Source: GWE2-42-39 sp963662895 (GTDB taxonomy: Bacteria; Bacteroidota; Bacteroidia; Bacteroidales; Prolixibacteraceae). Taken from it: a stretch of 64,000 nt of DNA. The notes under the pieces are model-generated. The model saw only the letters and a list, made by a program, of their open reading frames with translations. It ran no database searches and had not been told where the DNA came from. Positions 9,243 to 18,960 of the stretch are shown here, piece after piece. Where the stretch lies: positions 1,054,001 to 1,118,000 of the forward strand of contig OY759981.1 in NCBI GenBank assembly GCA_963662895.1, given 5' to 3'. The first letter of the stretch is position 1; the number at the start of each line of letters is the position of its first letter. Position numbers and translations under genes: made by a program.

Positions 9243-11630
9243 TTATTCATACCGCAACGCCTCAACCGGGTTCCGCGTTGCCGCACGCCAGCTTTGCCAG
9301 CTTACGGTTAGTAATGCTATTCCCAATGCCAATAAACCTGCTGAAGCAAATATCCACCAACTCAGGTTGGTTCTGTAAGCAAAATTTTCGAGCCATTTAT
9401 TCATGGCATAATATGCGACAGGCGTTGCGATTACAAACGCGATAGCTACCCATTTTACAAAGTCTTTGTTAAGCATTGTAAGTATTTCGGACACTTTAGC
9501 GCCGTTCACTTTACGGATGCCAATTTCCTTGGTTCGTTTTTGCATCGATAATATGGTTAGTGCCAGTAGCCCCATACAAGCAATTAAAATGGCAATTCCT
9601 GCGAATACATTTAAACTGGCTGTAAGTTTACTTTCCGATTCATACATCTGGTTGAGTTGATCGTCAACAAATTTGAATTCAACAGGATATTCAGGTACAA
9701 ACTTATTCCACACTGATTTTATTTGGTCCAGTACAGCGGGCACACCGGGATTCATTCTAACAATGATTTCATTGTAATAAATAGGATCTATACTAAAGCA
9801 CATGGGGGTTATTTCGCTGTGTAACGACTTAAAGTTGAAATCTTCAACAATGCCAATAATTGTTCCTTCATGGTAAGCATGAAGCGTTTTTCCAATCGGA
9901 TCTGAAATCCCCATTTCATTCGCCGCTTTCTGATTAATCACATATACGCATTTCCCTCCATTATCATAATCTACCATATCTCCTGCAAAATCGCGACTAA
10001 AACTACGCCCTTCAACCAATTTAACACCAAGTGTTTTAAAATAATCAAAGAAAACCGAGTTCCACTGCATATTAACGGTTTCCCCTTCCGGCATCCCATC
10101 AACCCTAAAATTATCAGCATCAGTTTGGACATCTGATGGCGAAGAAAAGGCAAAAGTGATATTCTTTACGCCCGCCAGCTTTTTTACCTCCTCACAAAAA
10201 ACATCCATGTTTTCGTTGTAAATTCCGTTGCCAATGTGCATGTTTAAAGGGATCGTGACCAATTCCTCCCTGACAAATCCGGGATTGTGTCTTTCGAGAA
10301 AATCAATTTGTTTGTAAAATAATGTGGTAACAGCTATAAGCGCTACAGTAACGGAAAATTGTCCGGTTATCAGGATATTGATAATCCGTGGTTGTTTTTG
10401 TAACAATTGTTTATCCGCTTTATATATTTCCGAAGATTTCTGGCGTGAAACAAAAATAGCAGGGAAAATCGAGGTAAAAACGGCAAACCCAACAACTACC
10501 CCCGATAAAATGAGTAAAAGGGTATGATCAAAATCTTTTATTGCAGGGAGAAAGGAGAATTTAGCTGCCAGAACAGAATTGTAAAAGAAAACGAGGAGTA
10601 ATGAGATTACAGTACTAATTGTAACAAAAGACAAGACTTCGCATAAATGGTCGCGAAATAAAGACGACCGGGATGCCCCGCATACTTTTTTCACTCCTGT
10701 GTTTATTGCCCTTTTTGAGGCCATACCAATGTATAGTAGAAGAAAATTAACCGCCGACATGGTTAAAATTACAATGGCAACCACGGCCAAAAGATACAAA
10801 TAGCTCTTGTTTACCTGAGGTACCGATTCCCAGCCGGTATGCATTTCGGTATGGATATTTTTCAGGGATTGTAATACCAGCTTTTCCGGATTCTCTTCAA
10901 CATGTCCCGAAAGGTAATTTGTAATTTTTGTTGAAATAGTTCTCTCATCTGTTTGTTTTTCAGTGAGAATAAACGTATGAATATCGGTTGGATAATTCCA
11001 GGAAGGTTCAATCCAAACCTGGGTTAGTTTTGATATGCTTTTAAGTGGCAGGATAATGTCGCTCCGAAAGTTGGAGTTTGATGCAAAATTTTTAAAAACA
11101 CCCTGAACAGTAAATAATTTATCGCCTCCTATTTTTATTTGTTTGCCAACTGCATCGGTTTCGCCAAAGTACTTTTTAGCTGCGCTTTCGGATAAAACAA
11201 TGGAATTGGGTGATCCCAGGCATTTTGAAGCATCTCCGTTTATAAATGGAAATGAAAATAAAAAGAAAAAATTGGGGTCAGCAAAAATTGTGCGGTTCTC
11301 GTTAAATTTTTTATCGCCCGCAGTAAGCGCCAGGTATCCCCAGTAAAAACTTACACGCGTTGCATCTTTTATTTCCGGGAAATCGGATTTCAGGCTTTGA
11401 GCCAGCGGCCCGTAAGTTACTGCTCCCGATAATTCATTTTTATCATTCTGAGCTAAGACTTGAAATACCTGGTTCGAATTTTTATATCCGGAATCGTAAT
11501 TAAATTCCTGATAAACATAACCCAGAACAATTATTGCAGCTGCAATTCCAATGGCCATGGAAGAAATATTCAGCAGGTTTAGCCGGCTGTCTTTTTTGAA
11601 TCCACGCAAAATAATTTTAATCGATTTCAT
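9243..11630 (-). CDS. P5, duplicated MacB/FtsX-type ABC permease
   Basis: 795 aa with a typical eight-helix duplicated layout. TM1 (about 16-38) is unusually alanine/isoleucine-rich. The first-half loop AINTGVKKVCGASRSSLFRD is far from the consensus, whereas the second-half loop (KEIGIRKVNGAKVSEILTML) and last ~100 residues match the array cassette. The segment before TM6 is FKFVDDQLNQMYESE. The second periplasmic domain includes GIVEDFNFKSLHSEITP, the 'V.DFnf.slh..i.P' motif seen in nearly every copy, which lies in the MacB_PCD-type fold. The start at 11630 is 17 bp after the P6 stop. Confidence 0.95.
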   Translation of the reverse strand: MKSIKIILRGFKKDSRLNLLNISSMAIGIAAAIIVLGYVYQEFNYDSGYKNSNQVFQVLAQNDKNELSGAVTYGPLAQSLKSDFPEIKDATRVSFYWGYLALTAGDKKFNENRTIFADPNFFFLFSFPFINGDASKCLGSPNSIVLSESAAKKYFGETDAVGKQIKIGGDKLFTVQGVFKNFASNSNFRSDIILPLKSISKLTQVWIEPSWNYPTDIHTFILTEKQTDERTISTKITNYLSGHVEENPEKLVLQSLKNIHTEMHTGWESVPQVNKSYLYLLAVVAIVILTMSAVNFLLLYIGMASKRAINTGVKKVCGASRSSLFRDHLCEVLSFVTISTVISLLLVFFYNSVLAAKFSFLPAIKDFDHTLLLILSGVVVGFAVFTSIFPAIFVSRQKSSEIYKADKQLLQKQPRIINILITGQFSVTVALIAVTTLFYKQIDFLERHNPGFVREELVTIPLNMHIGNGIYNENMDVFCEEVKKLAGVKNITFAFSSPSDVQTDADNFRVDGMPEGETVNMQWNSVFFDYFKTLGVKLVEGRSFSRDFAGDMVDYDNGGKCVYVINQKAANEMGISDPIGKTLHAYHEGTIIGIVEDFNFKSLHSEITPMCFSIDPIYYNEIIVRMNPGVPAVLDQIKSVWNKFVPEYPVEFKFVDDQLNQMYESESKLTASLNVFAGIAILIACMGLLALTILSMQKRTKEIGIRKVNGAKVSEILTMLNKDFVKWVAIAFVIATPVAYYAMNKWLENFAYRTNLSWWIFASAGLLALGIALLTVSWQSWRAATRNPVEALRYE

Positions 11631-11647
11631 TTCTTAGATTTAAATTA

Positions 11648-13993
11648 TTATTCGTACCTCAACGCCTCAACCGGGTTCCTCGTTGCAGCCCGCCAACTCT
11701 GCCAACTCACAGTCAGCAAGGCAATTCCCAAAGCAAGCAAGCCGGCCAGTGCAAAAATCCACCAACTCAAACTGGTTTTGTAGGCAAAGTTCTCCAGCCA
11801 TTTGCGCATAGCGTAATATGCAATTGGTGTGGCAATTACAAATGCAATCACTACCCATTTTACAAAATCTTTGTTCAGCATTGTAAGTATTTCGGACACT
11901 CTAGCGCCGTTCACTTTGCGGATGCCGATTTCTTTAACTCGTTGCTGTACTACAAAAAGCAAAACACCCCACAATCCCATGATCGAAATAATGATTGCCA
12001 CAAGCGAGAATAAGCCGAGTTGCCTTTTTAACCGTTCTTCCCCGTTATACAACTTTGCGAACTCATCATCAAGAAACCGGTAGCTGTATAAAAATTCCGG
12101 ATTCAATTTCTTTACGGTTTCTTCGATATATTTCAACGTATTCGACACACCGGAAGGCGAAATCCGGGCAAACAGGTATTTCATATTATCAAGTCCCATT
12201 TCTTTGATAAACATTAACGGCCCGATTTTACGGTTGAGTGGTTTAAAATGAAAATCTTCGGCTATCCCTTCAACTTCCATTTCCCTGCCATAGCCTGACA
12301 GTTTCATATTCAGGGCATCACCTCCAGGAGAAATAATATCGGCAAAGGTTTTATTTATAACGACTACGCCCGACTTCCTGGTTTTGAAATAATCGCCTTC
12401 CAGCATTTTTATATCAAAAGTTTCACAGAAATGTTCATCAGTTTCAATATAGGTTACAAGGGGATCCACATTTTCCGGTTTGCCATCCCATTCCAGCCCG
12501 TCACCGTTCCAGTATATGCCAATGGGATGGCGGGAAGCAGCGGTGGTGTACAGGATATTCGGATTTTTCTGAAGTTCATCCTGTAACATATCGTAATTGG
12601 TTTGAAGCGGTCCCTGAAGATCAATACAAACCATCTGCTCCTTGTTAAACCCAAGATTGAAACTTTTTAAATAATTCAGTTGTTTGACCGTAAAGAATGT
12701 ACAGATGATTAACCCGATCGCCAGCCCAAACTGTACACCTGTCAATATTTTCCTCAGCCGTGATACTCCCATTGTTTCATTTACCTTCGACTTTAATGAA
12801 TTAACCGGAGAACCCGACCGCAGGGATAACGATGGAATAAGTGCCGATACAATGGCTATAAATCCAACAATCGCCAAAAGTATTATTATTGATTTTGTCG
12901 ATATTATCCCTGATTGCTCCCCGTTAATCCCGATGAAATTTTTTAAGACCGGAAAGCTGAGATATGCTATTAACAAGGCCAATATGACTGACAACAAAAG
13001 AACTACCCCGGATTCTGAAATTAGTTGCCGGAAAAGGAATCCCCTCCCGGCACCATTGATTTTACATACTCCGAATTCCCTGATACGCTGAAAAGTATCC
13101 ACTGTTTTCAGGTTAATAAAATTGATGGAAACAAGGATAAAAATGATGACAGCAATAACACCTACCATTTTAATCCTGTCGTTACGTCCGTATAAACCGG
13201 TGTAGAGTTCTGAAAACGGATATAACCGGGATTCAGCTTGTGAGTCTGGGTTCGAACGGATAATCCTTCCCTTCAGTTTTTCATTAACACGTTCTGCCGA
13301 AGCACCATCAGCCAGCAAAACATACGATTGAAAAGCCAGGTTATACCAGGTATCCAAATAATTTTCAGCATGATACAATTCCCGTAAAAATTCGATGTTT
13401 CCCCAGCAATCAAACCGTATGGTAGAATTATCAGGAATATCATTGAAAACCGCAACTACCCTGAAATCGTAATTATTATTAATTTTTATCAGCTCCCCTA
13501 CCGGATCTTTATCGCCAAACAATTTCTGAGCCAATGATTTACTGAGAGCTATAATATTTCCCTCTTTGCTTTCTAAAGGTATCTTTCCGCTAAGGACCGG
13601 AAAGGAAAAAACCTTGAACAGGTTTGGGGAAGTAAACTGTATTTTCTCTTTATAAATTTTGTTACCGATTGTAAACTGAAAATAGTCTTGTCCGTTTTCA
13701 ACCAGGGCAGCATGTTCAACTTCTGGGATTTCCTCCATCATTGTTTTGGGCAGAACCGGCACAGTTTCGTTCCAGCCCATTGAGTTACTCCCGGAATGTT
13801 GGTCCCTGGTTACAATACAATAAATGTCGCTTATCCTTTCATGAAATTTATTTACACTTTTTTCGTACCGGATAACATTTGTCAACATCAGAATCACTAT
13901 TAACCCGGCACTCAGGCCAATCACATTAATATAAGTTACTACCCTGTTTTTCAGGCTTCTTCTAAAGATTGTTTTAAGAAATTGCAGATTCAT
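11648..13993 (-). CDS. P6, duplicated MacB/FtsX-type ABC permease
   Basis: 781 aa. It seems closest to P8 in the variable part: both carry a W-x-WDGK-type motif (here GLEWDGKPENVDPLV) and a matching EGDYF/EGNYF-GVVINK segment in periplasmic domain 2. This suggests a duplication followed by divergence. The C-terminal halves disagree, however: P6 has the array cassette (KEIGIRKVNGARVSEILTML to NPVEALRYE) and P8 does not. That combination is what segmental gene conversion would produce. The first-half loop is REFGVCKINGAGRGFLF. It is followed upstream by a 154-bp gap to P7 that holds a palindromic element. Confidence 0.95.
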   Translation of the reverse strand: MNLQFLKTIFRRSLKNRVVTYINVIGLSAGLIVILMLTNVIRYEKSVNKFHERISDIYCIVTRDQHSGSNSMGWNETVPVLPKTMMEEIPEVEHAALVENGQDYFQFTIGNKIYKEKIQFTSPNLFKVFSFPVLSGKIPLESKEGNIIALSKSLAQKLFGDKDPVGELIKINNNYDFRVVAVFNDIPDNSTIRFDCWGNIEFLRELYHAENYLDTWYNLAFQSYVLLADGASAERVNEKLKGRIIRSNPDSQAESRLYPFSELYTGLYGRNDRIKMVGVIAVIIFILVSINFINLKTVDTFQRIREFGVCKINGAGRGFLFRQLISESGVVLLLSVILALLIAYLSFPVLKNFIGINGEQSGIISTKSIIILLAIVGFIAIVSALIPSLSLRSGSPVNSLKSKVNETMGVSRLRKILTGVQFGLAIGLIICTFFTVKQLNYLKSFNLGFNKEQMVCIDLQGPLQTNYDMLQDELQKNPNILYTTAASRHPIGIYWNGDGLEWDGKPENVDPLVTYIETDEHFCETFDIKMLEGDYFKTRKSGVVVINKTFADIISPGGDALNMKLSGYGREMEVEGIAEDFHFKPLNRKIGPLMFIKEMGLDNMKYLFARISPSGVSNTLKYIEETVKKLNPEFLYSYRFLDDEFAKLYNGEERLKRQLGLFSLVAIIISIMGLWGVLLFVVQQRVKEIGIRKVNGARVSEILTMLNKDFVKWVVIAFVIATPIAYYAMRKWLENFAYKTSLSWWIFALAGLLALGIALLTVSWQSWRAATRNPVEALRYE

Positions 13994-14064
13994 GGTTTTA
14001 GTATTGTGTCTTCAATACGCTTTATTACATTGTCTTGTCAAGTTCGTTCATAACTACTGTCGTT

Positions 14065-14130
14065 TAGCTTTTGTTTGGTTCTCCCCCTTGGGGGAGTCAG
14101 AGGGGTAAAACAAAGGCGGGTTAAAAGCTA
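14065..14130. repeat. Palindromic intergenic element (P7-P6 gap)
   Basis: Outer arms TAGCTTTT (14065-14072) and AAAAGCTA (14123-14130) enclose a perfect 16-bp palindrome CTCCCCCTTGGGGGAG (14081-14096), followed by TCAGAGGGGTAAAACAAAGG. The same CCCC...CCCCCAAGGGG core, in the opposite orientation, occurs inside the MITE-like element at 61776-61928. This points to a dispersed family rather than a dedicated terminator. It could still form a strong hairpin in the transcript and reduce read-through into P6. Confidence 0.6.
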
Positions 14131-14147
14131 TAATTTTCATATTCCAT

Positions 14148-16514
14148 CTATTCATATCTTAAACTCTCTACAGGGTTCTTAACTGCAGCCTTCCAACTTT
14201 GCCAGCTAACTGTCAGTAATGCAATTCCCAGGGCAATCACTCCGGCCAGGACAAAGATCCACCAACTCAATCCTGTTTTATACGCAAAATTTTCGAGCCA
14301 TTTGTGCATGGCATACCAGGCAATGGGCGTAGCAATCACAAAAGCAATCACTACCCATTTTACAAAGTCTCGGTTAAGCATGGTTAATATTTCGGATACA
14401 CGGGCGCCGTTCACCTTGCGGATGCCGATTTCTTTTACCCGTCGTTCAGAGGCAAAAACAGAGAGGCCCAATATTCCCAGGCAACAAATAAGAATGGCCA
14501 CCCCGGAAAATAAGAAGAATATCTTCCTGAACTGGACTTCCGCTTTGTACATTTTAGCTACCGAAGTATCCAGAAATTCAGAATTCACAGGAAACCCGGA
14601 TGAAAGCGCCATTGTAACCTCATTGATTCCTTTAACAGTACGATGTAAGCTATTAAAATCTGATGACGCTATTTTTACGTAACAGTACCTGGCATAGTCA
14701 TTATATCGGATTATTACAGGAGAAATCGGCTGATGTACCGACTGAAAATGGAAATTTTCCACGAGCCCTATTATTTCCATATCATCTGATCTGGATGCAG
14801 GAACTTTTACCCCTAACGGTTCATCCAGCCCATACTCATCGGCAAATGCCTTGTTGATGATGACTTTATCTTTGTCGGTAACCAAATCAGGGGAAAACGA
14901 CCGGCCTTTAATTATTTTTAATCCTAAAAGCCCGGGAAAATTGCTGTCGCACCTTATTATATGGGCACTTATATTTTCCTTCTTTTGGCCTTTGTACATA
15001 ATTGTCATACCAAAACAACGTTCAATAGTTGCTTTTCCCGGAAGATAAGTGGTATATGAAATATCTTTTATTCCGGCCACCTTTACCAGTTGTTCTTTTA
15101 AAACATCTTTTTTCAATTGTGGGGTAAGTTGTATTGTGTAAATATTTTCTTTGTTGTAGCCCAATTGAGTGAAACCGTATTTTACTTGCTTCTGTATTGC
15201 CCATGTAAATGAAATAAGGGCTATGGCCACGGTAAATTGTGCAATAACAAGAACCCTCCGCGTATGGTTGTTTCCTCCTGTTCCTGATAACGATTTTTTT
15301 AATGAATCAACCGGTTTTATTGAAGATAACCTTATTGCCGGGACAATGACTGAAACAACGGCAATAACTAAAGTCAGCAATACGGATAGTAGTAAAAATA
15401 CCGGGTTAAAAATAATCCCCGGATGAATTTCTACCCCGGTTTTATTGACAAGGAACGGTATTAAAAACCATGCCGTAATGTAGGCAATAACAATCGAGAC
15501 AAAGAAAAACAGCGCAGATTCTTTAATAATATTTCTGATAATATGTCCCCTTTTCGCCCCGATAACTTTTAGGATACCGGTACTTTTTAATCGCTCAATA
15601 GTCATTGAAAATGATAGATTAAGATAATTTACAATGCCCATAAGAAGGATAATTACCGCAACAAATCCTAATATTGTAGTTGTTGATTTGTTACCGGTTT
15701 TAAGAAAATTTCGTCTTGAAATATCGATATCAGAAAAGTAAAATGAACTGAAGGGTTGCAGGGAGATTTTTGGTGAGAAATTGTTTTCAGGATAAAGCCG
15801 GGCTATTTTTTTCCCAATATTATCGGGAACGGATGCTCTGTTTAGCAAAACAAAGCTGGTAAAATTACTCATCCTCCAGGTTGTAAGTTCATCCCCGTTA
15901 GGGCTTACCGTCCCAATACTAATCATTGGGACAACCGCTTTAAATTGCAATGATGATTTTCCGCGAGGTTCATCAATAATTGCTTTGACTGTCAATATAT
16001 GTTCATTATCAACCTTTACCGTTTCCCCAATAGGGGAAGTGTTCCCGAATAGCTTCAACGACTCATTTTTTGTGAGCACAATAGACATGGGGGTTTTTAG
16101 TGCTTCTTTCAGATTTCCCGAAATATTTTGATAAGAAAACACATCAGCAAAGTCAGGATCGGCAAAAATGAGGCTACTGGTAACAGAGGGATTTTGCCCA
16201 ACCTGTAACGTTGTTTCAGTCCAGGGGTCTCTAATCCGTACAATTTTTTCGACTTCCGGAATTTTCTCCTCAATATGTTCTTTAAGAATTGCAGGAGTAT
16301 ATGTCCCTAACTTTTTATCAAAGCCTTCCGAACAGATCATGTAGATGTTATTTATGTTTTCATTAAACCTGTTTGCTTTTATCTCGCCAAGACAACAGAC
16401 GGCAAGAATGATTACCACACTCATACTCAAAATCAACCCGACAAAATTAATTGAGTAGATTAACGGCCTTTTTACAATGCCTCTCAGGAATGATCTTAAA
16501 AAATGTGTTTTCAT
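14148..16514 (-). CDS. P7, duplicated MacB/FtsX-type ABC permease
   Basis: 788 aa. TM1 is at about 16-42, periplasmic domain 1 ends near 275, FtsX block 1 covers about 275-405, TM5 is near 425, periplasmic domain 2 ends near 655, and TM6-8 close the protein. The first-half loop KSTGILKVIGAKRGHIIRN is divergent. The second-half loop KEIGIRKVNGARVSEILTML is consensus. The final residues AAVKNPVESLRYE match P2 rather than the majority, and the last ~20 codons of P2 and P7 also look alike at the DNA level (both begin on the plus strand with 'ctattcatatcttaaactctctac'-like text). This is a second hint of tail exchange. It is preceded by only 12 bp after P8. Confidence 0.95.
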   Translation of the reverse strand: MKTHFLRSFLRGIVKRPLIYSINFVGLILSMSVVIILAVCCLGEIKANRFNENINNIYMICSEGFDKKLGTYTPAILKEHIEEKIPEVEKIVRIRDPWTETTLQVGQNPSVTSSLIFADPDFADVFSYQNISGNLKEALKTPMSIVLTKNESLKLFGNTSPIGETVKVDNEHILTVKAIIDEPRGKSSLQFKAVVPMISIGTVSPNGDELTTWRMSNFTSFVLLNRASVPDNIGKKIARLYPENNFSPKISLQPFSSFYFSDIDISRRNFLKTGNKSTTTILGFVAVIILLMGIVNYLNLSFSMTIERLKSTGILKVIGAKRGHIIRNIIKESALFFFVSIVIAYITAWFLIPFLVNKTGVEIHPGIIFNPVFLLLSVLLTLVIAVVSVIVPAIRLSSIKPVDSLKKSLSGTGGNNHTRRVLVIAQFTVAIALISFTWAIQKQVKYGFTQLGYNKENIYTIQLTPQLKKDVLKEQLVKVAGIKDISYTTYLPGKATIERCFGMTIMYKGQKKENISAHIIRCDSNFPGLLGLKIIKGRSFSPDLVTDKDKVIINKAFADEYGLDEPLGVKVPASRSDDMEIIGLVENFHFQSVHQPISPVIIRYNDYARYCYVKIASSDFNSLHRTVKGINEVTMALSSGFPVNSEFLDTSVAKMYKAEVQFRKIFFLFSGVAILICCLGILGLSVFASERRVKEIGIRKVNGARVSEILTMLNRDFVKWVVIAFVIATPIAWYAMHKWLENFAYKTGLSWWIFVLAGVIALGIALLTVSWQSWKAAVKNPVESLRYE

Positions 16515-16526
16515 AATCTTTTTAGT

Positions 16527-18851
16527 TTATTCATATCTCAACGCTTCCACCGGGTTTCTCGTTGCCGCCTTCCAGCTTTGCCAGCTAACTATAATTACGC
16601 CAATTACCATCGAAATGAGTACGGCAAGCAGGAATGTCCAGATATTTAGTTCAATCCGGTTAGTATAATTTTGGAGCCAACGCATCATAAGGTACCATGT
16701 TGCCGGCACAGCAATCACACCGGCTACTAAGCCTGACAATAAAAACGGTTTAACCAGACGGACAATGATCGATGCTTCTTTTTCGCCAAGGCATTTGCGA
16801 ACCCCGATTTCTTTTGTACGCTGCTCTGCCAGGAACATGACAACCCCCAAAAGGCCAAGGCACAAAACAATGATTGAGAAAACGGAGAAAAAACCAACCA
16901 GCTTCTTTAATTTAATTTCCGATTCGAACAACTTGGCAAAATCATCGCTGACAAAACCGTAAGTTACCGGAAAATCAGGCTCGATGGCCTCGCATGTGTT
17001 ACAGATGTATTTTATAGTCTGGTCTATTTGACTTGTATTTGTTTTGATAATCAAATATCGCGACCCCCTGCTTTCAGCTTTTTGGATAACCATGGGTCTA
17101 CAACTTTCAGAAAGGGAATTGTACTGGATATTATCGATAACGCCGACAATCGGATAAGACTGGTCATAAAGTCTCAGGTTTTTCCCGGTAAAACTGTCCC
17201 AGCCAATTACCCCGGCAAAAGCTTTATTAATGACAACCCCCTGCTGTCCGGCGCTGAAATAATTTCCTTCAATCAGTCTTGCTTCCAGTGTTTCGATCAT
17301 GTCTTCGTCGGTATTCCAGTCAGTGACTAACGGTTTAAAGCCAGGGTCTTTCCCGTCCCATTCCCAGTCTTCATTATTATTCCCAACCATTATCGGGAGA
17401 AATGAAGTTACGGTAGATGAAGATACCCCGGCAATATGGTTTATTTCTTCTTTCAGGGTTTTTGCCTTTTCCTTCAATTTCCCTTTTAAATCGACATAAA
17501 CGAGCTGGTCTTTATTAAAGCCTATATCCATTTTTTTCAGGTACAGGCATTGTCCGGAAATAACAAGTGTTGATGCAAGTAAAATAATTGACACCACGAA
17601 AATACTCACCAATAATGAATTACGGAAAATACTTTTGCCTTTTATAGATTGAAAATTTGAATTTACAGTAGATGTTACCGAAAAAGACGACATGAAAAAC
17701 GCAGGGTAACTTCCCGACAATAAGGTTGTCAGCAAATAAACACCTGTTAAAACAGCGATGGCTTTTATTGAGAATAATCCTGAATATTCGATTTGTTTAC
17801 CAATTACCTGATTGAACAGTGGCAGCCCGATAAAGGCAATGGCCAATGCTAATATAAAAGCCAGCAGGCAAAGGATGCCCACATCGGAATAAATGAGCCG
17901 GACAATATTCCACCGTGTTGCCCCGATTGATTTCCGCAATCCGGTTTCTTTTGCCTGTTTAACCGACCGGGCAGTAATCAGGTTAATAAAATTCAGGATG
18001 GATGCAATTAGCACTAAAACCGCAATTAGGCTGAATATCCGAACATCACGAATGTGGTTTCTTTCATACAGATAACCATTCTTAAACCAATATGCCCTAA
18101 GGTAGTTTGTTGATTCAGGAATTTCTTTTTGAATCCGGCGGGTGATTGTTGATGCTAATTTTTCGAACCCGGCGGGTGACGAAAGCAACCCAAAAGTAAA
18201 AAATGCATTGTTATACCAAGTGGTCAAAAAATTTTCTCTTCCAAAAAAGGATTGCATGTTTTCAATGGGAACAACGGCTTCGAACTGTAAAGTAGAGTTT
18301 GCCGGGAGGTCTTCGATAACTCCGGTTACAGCCAGGTCGGACGAGTTATTAAAACGTATTATCTTTCCTACGGGATTAGCATTTCCAAAGTAAGAGAGGG
18401 CTGTTGTTTTTGTAAGGACAATTTGTCCCGGCACATTCGGTTCGCCCTGATTGCCATAAATAAATGGCAACGTAAAGATGTCGAATAATGCATGGTCTGA
18501 ATAAGCAATATCGACCATGTTTTTCCGGTCGCCAAATGAGAGTAACGATTCGAAGTATGCCGGGAAATAACGGGATGTTTTTTCTACTTCGGGATATCCG
18601 GCTTCCAAGGCAGGTGCCACTGCCGGGGGGCACCCCTGGAAATCAACTTTTTTTGTACCACCCTCAAGATAGGCGTGTACCACAAATATACGATCGATGT
18701 TCTTATGAAAGCGGTCGTAACTAATTTCGTCGTTTATCCAGAAAAAGATAAACATCACGCAAACTAAACCGGTGATCAAACCGGCAATTCCAAAAAATGT
18801 AGCGTTTTTACTTTTTTTAAGCCTTCGCAGGGCTAACGATATTGTTTTCAC
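16527..18851 (-). CDS. P8, duplicated MacB/FtsX-type permease with a chimeric C-terminus
   Basis: 774 aa. The variable part resembles P6 (shared WDGK and EGNYF-GVVINKAFAG motifs). The second FtsX half is its own type: KEIGVRKCLGEKEASIIVRL replaces the array loop, and TM7-8 read MRWLQNYTNRIELNIWTF. Yet the last 19 residues, SWQSWKAATRNPVEALRYE, are exactly those of the homogenised copies. An abrupt switch from divergent to identical within one helix is best explained by a short gene-conversion tract at the 3' end. The first-half loop KETGLRKSIGATRWNIVRL is a good consensus. A 109-bp gap with no recognisable element separates it from P9. Confidence 0.95.
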   Translation of the reverse strand: MKTISLALRRLKKSKNATFFGIAGLITGLVCVMFIFFWINDEISYDRFHKNIDRIFVVHAYLEGGTKKVDFQGCPPAVAPALEAGYPEVEKTSRYFPAYFESLLSFGDRKNMVDIAYSDHALFDIFTLPFIYGNQGEPNVPGQIVLTKTTALSYFGNANPVGKIIRFNNSSDLAVTGVIEDLPANSTLQFEAVVPIENMQSFFGRENFLTTWYNNAFFTFGLLSSPAGFEKLASTITRRIQKEIPESTNYLRAYWFKNGYLYERNHIRDVRIFSLIAVLVLIASILNFINLITARSVKQAKETGLRKSIGATRWNIVRLIYSDVGILCLLAFILALAIAFIGLPLFNQVIGKQIEYSGLFSIKAIAVLTGVYLLTTLLSGSYPAFFMSSFSVTSTVNSNFQSIKGKSIFRNSLLVSIFVVSIILLASTLVISGQCLYLKKMDIGFNKDQLVYVDLKGKLKEKAKTLKEEINHIAGVSSSTVTSFLPIMVGNNNEDWEWDGKDPGFKPLVTDWNTDEDMIETLEARLIEGNYFSAGQQGVVINKAFAGVIGWDSFTGKNLRLYDQSYPIVGVIDNIQYNSLSESCRPMVIQKAESRGSRYLIIKTNTSQIDQTIKYICNTCEAIEPDFPVTYGFVSDDFAKLFESEIKLKKLVGFFSVFSIIVLCLGLLGVVMFLAEQRTKEIGVRKCLGEKEASIIVRLVKPFLLSGLVAGVIAVPATWYLMMRWLQNYTNRIELNIWTFLLAVLISMVIGVIIVSWQSWKAATRNPVEALRYE

Positions 18852-18960
18852 AGCATGTTATTTATCATTTACCACCCTAAATTCCCGCTAACACGGGGAC
18901 TTTGAGCTGGTTGTTATTGTTTCATATTTCTTTTCCATTTTTGTTAATCTCAACTTTTCT

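Noticed and set aside
12684..13091. Plus-strand ORFs inside the permease genes
   Set aside because: Many 60-150-codon frames exist opposite the permeases; they are antisense shadows without recognisable domains.
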